From positions 65,367,020 through 65,431,019 of the forward strand of contig OX411548.1 of assembly GCA_948146395.1 (NCBI GenBank): a DNA stretch of 64,000 nucleotides. The letters are read 5' to 3'. The position numbers and the translations under genes were made by a program. The stretch is from Fragum whitleyi. Its lineage: Eukaryota; Mollusca; Bivalvia; Cardiida; Cardiidae. The notes beneath the pieces were generated by a model that did no database searches, was not told the origin of the DNA, and saw nothing but the letters and a program-made list of their open reading frames with translations. Of this stretch, positions 56,787 through 64,000 are shown one piece after another. The stretch's first letter is position 1, and the number at the start of each line of letters is the position of its first letter.

Positions 56787-57874
56787 TTATAGGGATGAGC
56801 GTCTTTTTCACTGCGTTTATTGGGGTATAAAGTGCAATTGCCTTAGCACATGGCAAATAACGCCCGTAGGACGTTATGACTAAGCCATGTGCTAAGGCAA
56901 TTGCACTTTATACCCCAATAAACGCAGTGAAAAAGACCATCGTCCCTTATAATTGCAATCATCTAGATCGAAGAAACTATTAAAATACTCAGCCAAACAT
57001 TAAAGCTTCAAGTCTACTTTCTGTGCGTATAAATTACACGATCTATTTTTTGATCGTGTGTTGTTTATCTCGCTATCGAAGTGAAATGTCATATAGTAAA
57101 ACAAATGATACACAAATAAGACAACATTAAAATTCGTGGAGGTACTTATGACAAATAAGCTTGTTTCTGCCAAGTTAGTCTGTATTTTTGAACGAAAACG
57201 GCGTGGTCGGTCTTTGTTGAGAGGGTTGCTTGCAGGTCTTCGTCGACTGGTTGTTTTCTAAGTTGAGGTCGGCTCAGAATCAGAACTGCATGCTTGTAAT
57301 CGTAAATTCTTTCGAAAATATATTAATTCATTATAGGGATGAGTGTCTTTTTCACTGCGTTTATTGGGGTATAAAGTGCAATTGCCTTAGAACATGGCAA
57401 ATAACGCCCGTAGGGCGTTATGATTAAGCCATGTGCTAAGGCAATTGCACTTTATACCCCAATAAACGCAGTGAAAAAGACACTAGTCCCTTATAATTGC
57501 AATCATCTAGATCGAAGAAACTATTGAAATACTCAGCCAAACATTTAAGCTTCAACTCTACTTTCTGCGCGTATAAATTACACGATCTATTTTTAGATCG
57601 TGTATTGTTTATCTCGCCATCGAAGTGAAATGTCATATAGTAAAACAAATGATACACAAATAAAAGACAACATTGAAATTCGTAGAGATACTTAGACAAA
57701 AAAGCTTGTTTCTGCCAAGTAAGTCAGTATTTTTAAACGAAAACGGTGTGGTCGGTCTTAGTTGAGAGGGTTGTTTGAAGGTCTTCGTCGACTCGCTGTT
57801 TTCTAAGTTCAGGTCGGCTCAGAATCAGAATTGTATGCTTGTAATCGTAAATTCTTTCGAAAATACATTAATTT
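56787..57874 (+). repeat. 544-bp tandem duplication containing hairpin F3
   Basis: Unit 1 is 56787-57330, unit 2 57331-57874. Each starts with an almost perfect 170-bp hairpin (GTTTATTGGGGTATAAAGTG against CACTTTATACCCCAATAAAC; tip ATAACGCCC-GTA-GGGCGTTAT in unit 2). The rest is about 370 bp. Units differ at a few per cent by eye. The F3 tip has no GA-facing-GA site. Confidence 0.85.
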
Positions 57875-57877
57875 ATA

Positions 57878-58275
57878 ACCGTTCGAATAGTAATGTTGCG
57901 TTGATGATCGGGATCTAGGTTAATTCGAGTTCCTACAACACAGGACTTGCAGATCGATTTTCGGGGGTTTCCCGAAAGACCTTTTGCATTTTATACAGAA
58001 ATAAAGTGCTATGGATTTCCCCACGTGGTGCGATTTAAACCAATCAAATTTCTTCATTTTATTGGATTACAATTATAATAGATTGAATAGCAATGTTGCG
58101 TTGATGATCAGGAACTAGCTTAATTCGAGTTCCTACAACACAGGACTTGCTGATCGAATTTCGGGGGTTTCCCGATAGACCTATTGCATTTTATACAGAA
58201 ATAAAGTGCAATGGATTTCCCCACGTGATGCGATTTAAACCAATCAGAGTTCTTTATTTTATTAGATTGCAATTA
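57878..58275 (+). repeat. Two-unit tandem duplication, about 195 bp
   Basis: TAATGTTGCGTTGATGATCG..CCAATCAAATTTCTTCATTT and CAATGTTGCGTTGATGATCA..CCAATCAGAGTTCTTTATTT follow each other. An inverted relative is at 43225-43390. With 56787-57874 it makes up one composite element. Confidence 0.8.
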
Positions 58276-58539
58276 TTTGATCTAGGTGCAGGTCAACTTG
58301 TCATCTTCCTGGTCAGCACACCGTTTTACCTTGAAAAACATAAAACGCTCGGTATTTTTTGCGAGCTTTTTCATATCCTGAACGATAGATATTATTGAAA
58401 AAGAAAGAAGGCATGGTGTATTTTATGAGTTACTGCGGAGACCACAATGTTGTTATCAGAGATATCGCATCAAATTAAGTTTTAGGCATTTCTCCCCATC
58501 GACTCCGTATTTTACAGGAAAAAAATAAATATAAGATAA

Positions 58540-58600
58540 CTCGGATGTTTTTTTTTTATTTGTTTTTTTTTGTTTTTTTTTTTTTTCCTTTTTCTTTTTT
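58540..58600. repeat. T-rich homopolymer tract
   Basis: Runs of T broken by single A, G and C over 60 bases. Confidence 0.9.
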
Positions 58601-58639
58601 AAGCATCCTGAAGATATCTAGGATTGTTGAGTGCAATTT

Positions 58640-59060
58640 CAATTACAGACGCTGTAACACTGTGGGGAGGAAACCGTAACATTAATTTTCGGAAAAGGTC
58701 AACCAAGGAGTATTGCGGAAAAGTTCCATTGGAATTTGTCTAGCAATTTTGGAGGATATGTCTTTCATAGATTGTTTAGTAGAAATTTGTTATGCCCTGC
58801 AACAGTTTTATGGGTCACTAAAAAAATCGCGAACATTTTTCTAAAAGGCCATCTAAAGAACATTCTAGCAAAGATTTTTTTTAACTGGTCCAGCCGTTTA
58901 GTAGGATATGGCTTTCAGTGATTTCATAGGGAGAAATCCGGGCCCATATTTATGGGCCATTCAGTATTTCGAGTGCAATCACCAAAGGGATAATGTGACA
59001 AAGTTTCATTGAATTGACCCGGTGTTTCAGGAAAAGAAGAAATTTTAAGATTGTTGACAA
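58640..59060 (+). repeat. Degenerate repeat, clam intron type
   Basis: AAAGTTCCATTGGAATTTG, ACTGGTCCAGCCGTTTAGTA and AAAGTTTCATTGAATTGACC resemble successive units of one decayed repeat. No intact frame. Confidence 0.45.
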
Positions 59061-59464
59061 CGGACAGCGCTGGGTGATCCTTAAAGCTTTGCTTGAGCAC
59101 GTTGTTTGTGTCAATGCCTAAATACCATTTCTACTCTGCAGAATGATAACTTAAAGGAACTAAATTTACAATAGTTTCATACGATTCCAGTAATCCGAAA
59201 AAAGGAATAATAAAAGTAGAATAAAGACGCTACTAGAGCAGTTGAACTTCATCGAGTTTCTTTTGGATTTCGATTTTTTTTTTCAGACAGTTATAATCCT
59301 TTGACATTTCAATTTGAGTTGTTTTGAATGAATGAAAAAAAACCGTCTTTGTCGGTTCAAGCGAGATTGGAGCATTTTTGAATCTGTGTGTATTTTACTT
59401 GCACTCAACTCGGCCATAGGATAACTCGGCCTCAATATGTAGTCTATAGTATCGTGGAATATAT

Positions 59465-59638
59465 TTCATAAATTTTAATGTAAATGTAAACGTTTTGCAC
59501 AAATGTTTTAGTTATACATCACTATGTTTATCTTTACTTTTTTTAAAAATATTCATAAATTTTAATGTAAATGTAAACGTTTTGCACAAATGTTTTAGTT
59601 ATACATCACTATGTTTATCTTTACTTTTTTTAAAAATA
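59465..59638 (+). repeat. Perfect 87-bp tandem duplication
   Basis: TTCATAAATTTTAATGTAAA..TTTTTAAAAATA at 59465-59551 is repeated at 59552-59638 with no difference I can see, so the event is recent (or an assembly effect). Confidence 0.9.
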
Positions 59639-59639
59639 T

Positions 59640-60738
59640 CATTTTGTGTTTTTATCATTATCATGTCAAATCAATGTTTGAATATGTTTGAAAATGTGCC
59701 GATTCTTAGAAAAAAAAATGATGATGCGTACACATATTACCGCACATTTGAACGAAGATATAACTATTTTCTATATGTAATAACTATACCTAATATTCGT
59801 TTATAAAATGGATTTGGCATTAGATAAGGGGCCGAATTACACGCTGGGCCGAGTAGCCGATGGGCCGAGTTGAATGGTCACCATAAGTTCTATGATTCAG
59901 TAAGACATTTAGACATATTCTATGTTGCCTTGAACTGCTTGAGTTCAGACATACTGAATATGTCCAGGAACAACCGGAAGTAGAAACGGACAACTGAAAT
60001 ACGAAAGGAACGTACTTTTCAAAAAAAGAAAAATGATAACGTAGCACAGTTGTTCTCCATTATGAGAATATATGCCAGTTGAAAGAAATTTTCAGACAGC
60101 ACAAACGTCAATCGTTAGTATTGTGTCTATCTCAAGCTTATCCCGAGCACAGCTCCTGTAACTAATGATCGATTTGAAATAAATACATTCGCACAATTTT
60201 TTCTCCATCAAAAAGAAATTAGCTATTTCAAAGGTCATTGTAGATAGCTTTAAGCTCAAGACCAATCGTTGAAAATGAGCTTATGTAAATCTTACCTTCT
60301 ACAATAATTAATATTAGCAAAGTGATCAAGCACACTTGCTCCCCGTCATCAACATATTTACCATTTCTGATACATGTGAAATGTTGACGTTGTGGGCCTG
60401 ACGCCAGTTTGAATTAGACAAGCATCCTAGTGTTAAACTTAAGTCTTTATAAATTTATAACTAAATTTAATAAGGTTATTAAATAAGAGTATCGGTGAAA
60501 TCTTTCATATTGGTTCTTTCATAACCTACAAATCCCTTTTACCTAAACCCGTTTCTTACTTGTACTTTTAAGTAAAGCAACTCAAACGTTAAATAAGTTG
60601 AAAAAAGAGGCCCAATGTAATCAAGTTATATTAACGAGAGATTAAAAAAAAATTCAATAGTATTCGCGACTAATTTAACACGCGAAATCAAGAATATCGC
60701 TACATTAATTGTATGGTACACAAGGTGGCAAATTGTCA
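59640..60738. other. AT-rich stretch, nothing recognised
   Basis: No gene, hairpin or known repeat seen. 59815-59890 has a local GGGCCGAGTTG/GGGCCGAGTAG repetition. Confidence 0.45.
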
Positions 60739-61065
60739 CATATATAATACGTATTTAGTGTTTTGTATAAGAAAAAATATCTAACGAGGTTGGGAGAATT
60801 GATCATTGTCGAGGCTATGCCGAGACAATTATCAATTCCCACAACCGAGTTAGATATTTTTTTCCTTCAATACACTAAATACGTATTATATTTATCTTAT
60901 AACCTCCATTTGCCTTGTTTTTGTAGATGTTTTCAACAAAAATGCAAGTTTCTAAAAATATCCGCATTATATATTTGTTCAAAAAATAACTATGTGATAT
61001 CATAAAAAATATCATACGGGATGTTATCAAATGGGTATTAGAATAGTTATAAGATAAAAGATACA
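60739..61065 (+). mobile_element. Foldback F2, copy 2
   Basis: As at 55728. GA faces GA at 60786-60787 / 60847-60848 and at the tip C-GA-GGC-TAT-GCC-GA-G (60810-60824), again 25 bp apart; the loop has changed from TCT to TAT while the GA sites are kept. The tail ends GTTATAAGATAAAAG. Confidence 0.8.
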
Positions 61066-61124
61066 TCCGATACACTGCTGGATATCCAACTATGAAAGAA
61101 CAAGAAATTATTTAAAAAAATAAA

Positions 61125-61680
61125 GATAGGTAGAGTTACGGTTCTTGCTCACTGGTCTCCGTAATCACGAGAGGAACATACTACCGAATTTCAAGTCAAT
61201 CGGAAATTAGATGACATACTACTATCGTATTGTCATCTGCCCAAATTTCATCTGACCCACCATGAAGTCATCCCACTTTAATCACTATATATCATTTACC
61301 TATTGGTGGAATACAAATAATGAATGTTGAAGTGACATATATGGGCAGATATCTAGAGATTGGCCCAGTAGGGTTTCAAAACTACAACCCAACAAGGTTG
61401 CAAATCGTCATAAAGTACGACAAGATACGACCGTTACACTACTGGATGTCAAAGTATACAAAACAAAGGAAACTAACTTAAAATCAAGTTAGGTAGGGTT
61501 ATGATTCTTGTGCAATCCTTAATCATGAGAGCAACGATATGGCTAAATTTCAAGTCAATCGGCAGGAAGGGGACAGAGTTATGCTCCGGACAAACAACTG
61601 AAGCCGCCCATCCGAACGCCAGACGGCACGGGTGATCACACAATACGCCCCCGTATTACGAAGGGCGTATAAAAATAATA
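61125..61680 (+). repeat. Bivalve-type degenerate repeat ending GGGCGTATAAAA
   Basis: Two units of AGAGTTACGGTTCTTG / AGGGTTATGATTCTTG..AATTTCAAGTCAATCGG, then AGTTATGCTCCGGACAAAC and GATCACACAATACGCCCCCG-TATTACGAAGGGCG. I associate this with heterodont clam genomes (memory, not searched). Confidence 0.6.
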
Positions 61681-61713
61681 AGGAATAAATCGACGTCACA
61701 GGGCCAAAGGGTC

Positions 61714-61737
61714 GGAAGTGCCTAAACAGGCACTTCC
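61714..61737. repeat. Perfect 10-bp hairpin
   Basis: GGAAGTGCCT-AAAC-AGGCACTTCC. A short T-run (CTTTTTG) follows on the plus strand; terminator-like in shape, but no transcription unit leads to it. Confidence 0.6.
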
Positions 61738-61759
61738 AACCTTTTTGTACTTGAACGTC

Positions 61760-63730
61760 AAAATATTGAACCGTCCTTTAAATAAGAATTCGCTAATACG
61801 CATGTCAGACACGATGGAGCAAAAATTAACCGACGCGAAATATGAAGTATTTTTGAGTTTCACAGTTTAAATCGCTTATTTTGCATACTGTAAGCGCTAC
61901 CATACTGTCTCTGAAGAATAATGGGTTGATAGCGTTGTTTAGAATAATCTATCACACTATAATAAAAGATACTGTTACAAATACGATGTTTGTGTCGCTT
62001 AGAAGTCGATCAACAAAATACTTTTACGCAACGTCTGCATTAAATAAAGTTTAATCCGTGTGTTTTACATAGTGACAATGCAATTTTATTTGTGTCCTCC
62101 AAGATTGATAAATTTAAGTTTGGTGAAATTGCTTGCTTTCCTCCCTAGAGATGCGTCTACAAAATATATATATTTGCATCTTAAACGGCATGATGGTTTT
62201 CTTATTTTTACCCCTCTGTGTATTCAAAGAATATTTACTTTCTAACAACGTATATCAATACAGTGTATCAGTATTTTATACGAATGAATTCTACTTTGAC
62301 CAATTTCTTTTTTTCAAATTTTTAAAAGAATTGCCCCCCTTTCGAGTTGAGGGTCAAGACAATCTGGAACCCCTGGCGATTCCATGAGATAGACCTCGGG
62401 AGTAATGAGGGCGCAGACATGAAAGCGCGTCATATCGCAGTTGGGTTTATGTGACGTCACAAACATTACTGAAGATGGTATTGCGAAATACACAATCAAC
62501 AAAAGCCTTAAAGGTTATAGCTTGACATTAAATAATTTGATTAAAAAACTCAATGTTTGACTGCGTTCTATTATCAAATTATAAAATGCCTAAAATATCT
62601 TCACGGGTGATCGGAAAGCATTAAAGGAATTCGTTTTTTCTTCAAGCGTATTGACCAAATTACCTCTAGAAGCCGAATCACCTAAAATTACTAAAGAAAA
62701 TACTACACTTACGTCCGAGGTACTTTCCTGTATACGGATAAGGTTACACTCCTGTCTGATTTGGCCGTGTTATATTATATAGTAAATTTGCACATTTTGA
62801 CAGTACGTAGCTCCTCAAAAAAAGTCGTTTGGGCTATAAAAGATTGCAAGTCTTAAAGAAAATCCTTTGCTCTTGAAATCTATGTCCAGAAAATGCATTC
62901 ATGAGCGGTTCATTTTCTTACATTTTTTCATTACGCACAACCACCCTCGAAATTCTCATGATACAAAAGAGTTTCCTTTCTTGGGAACCACCATTAAAGG
63001 TCAGGCTCTCATAAAAAATATTTCCCACTTAGATTCATTTAGAACTATGCATGAAATGTAGCAGAGGTCTGGCACTTGGCTGAACCTCATTGCAAGCACT
63101 TTATTGTTATCTAAACATTAAATCAATGTGGCAAAAGGAGCACATTATTTTTTCTAACCGGACTATTTAAGGTCCAAGGACCTCGCAAGTAATTCAAGAC
63201 CGGAGCGGATCCATAAGTCTGAGCGATGGTTCGAATTGGGTCACATATGTGAACCGTTACGCAAAAGAGGCCGCGTGGAATGCGCTAAAATCAACGATCC
63301 AACAATTCGCAATTTGCTAAGATTTTCTGAATATTTGTACTTTCCAATACATTTACTTTGGTGATCTCCCGGGACTCAGTGTACACCCCTTCTATGAACC
63401 CAGAAAGCAATAATTACCTCTTGGCGTTCCTTGGTGGTCTATTTTCGCACTACGGACAACACAAATTGATATTGTTTTAATTTTCTTGATGTTCTGGAAC
63501 AAGGCAAATCGTTCATAACCTTTCCAGAACGTACTCAATGCGTGCTGCATAATACCCGTACAAAGCCGCTTGTTTCTCAATCGATATTAGTTCAATATGT
63601 CAATGTACTGGTGCAAAGCCGGTTTTGTAGAAGAGAATACAAAGACGAACGCTGCGTCATATGTTTAAAAGGTGTCTCATTTGGGAAGATTATTAGTTCT
63701 ACCGTGTTCCGTTAAATGATTGATTTCATC
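61760..63730. other. Unrecognised stretch
   Basis: Short frames at 62060-62387 and 62867-63061 are AT-driven without motifs. 62375-62470 is somewhat GC-richer (GAGGGCGCAGACATGAAAGC) but no frame extends through it. Confidence 0.4.
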
Positions 63731-63734
63731 TATG

Positions 63735-64000
63735 GCTAACAATATCGTGAAATTGACAAGATTAATAATTTTTGGAATGACATTGAACGAGTGTGTTTTG
63801 AGTGATATTTAAGGGAGGTAATCCATTGTAGCTAATTTGGTTCTGCTTGAAACATGCATACAGGTTCTATGAGAAGCTTTCTATGTCTTTTCGAATCCAT
63901 CAAACGCTGACAAAATCCAATTATATTAGGGAAATTGCGGGTTTTAGAATGTCGTTTTAAATCTTTTCATTTTTTTAGATTTTGGAGCGTTTTTGAATGG
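63735..64000 (+). mobile_element. Family-A MITE, cut by the window edge
   Basis: GCTAACAATATCGTGAAATT, GGGAGGTAATCCATTGTAGC, GAAACATGCATACAGGTTCT and GGAGCGTTTTTGAATGG. It resembles the first element of the window and continues past 64000. Confidence 0.75.

Noticed and set aside
56787..57510. F3 hairpins as further members of the GA-facing-GA group
   Set aside because: The tips are perfect stems with a GTA triloop; only an AA-facing-GA-like irregularity occurs lower down, not the clean motif.

Overview
The window looks like gene-poor, repeat-dense DNA from a mollusc, most likely a bivalve. It is AT-rich. It carries tRNA-derived SINEs with (AATC)n tails, a Penelope-like retroelement with a GIY-YIG nuclease and a hammerhead ribozyme, LINE 3' ends, and the degenerate 'GATCACACAATACGCCCCC' type repeat, which I associate with bivalve genomes from memory. 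I found no complete host protein-coding gene, no rRNA, no functional tRNA gene and no CRISPR. The species cannot be named from this sequence.

Layout. 1-6.6 kb is a nest of elements: a TIR MITE (family A) split by a SINE; a decayed LINE 3' end; and a second family-A MITE split at TTAA by a 1.77-kb transposon. That transposon has GCGTATG-type subterminal arrays and carries a protein-like open frame next to a foldback repeat. 6.6-22.7 kb is mostly unrecognised AT-rich sequence with scattered MITEs, a Tc1/mariner-like element, a SINE, clam-type degenerate tandem repeats, a foldback and microsatellites. 22.7-34.8 kb (copy A) and 37.6-52.3 kb (copy B) are a direct segmental duplication at about 90% identity by eye. 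Each copy has private insertions. Copy B gained a Penelope-like element, a 76-bp tandem array inside a foldback-type element, and a small CAGGGGCC-ended MITE. Copy A gained a foldback element inside a MITE and one family-B MITE. 52.3-58.3 kb is a dense set of foldbacks, MITEs and a 544-bp tandem duplication. 58.3-64 kb holds degenerate repeats, another foldback and a family-A copy running off the end.

How things fit together. The organising theme is hairpin-forming mobile DNA. Five foldback types with otherwise different arms (about 4.3, 15.0, 24.2, 53.1, and 55.8/60.8 kb) share one architecture: a GC-rich stem closed by a triloop, and two places where 5'-GA-3' faces 5'-GA-3' across the dyad, about 22-28 bp apart, mostly in C-GA-G context. 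One of these families also carries two TGACGTCA (CRE) sites spaced exactly 28 bp apart in all copies that keep both. These two signatures are the best candidates for something undescribed. Because the duplication provides filled and empty versions of the same site, several insertions can be ordered in time.
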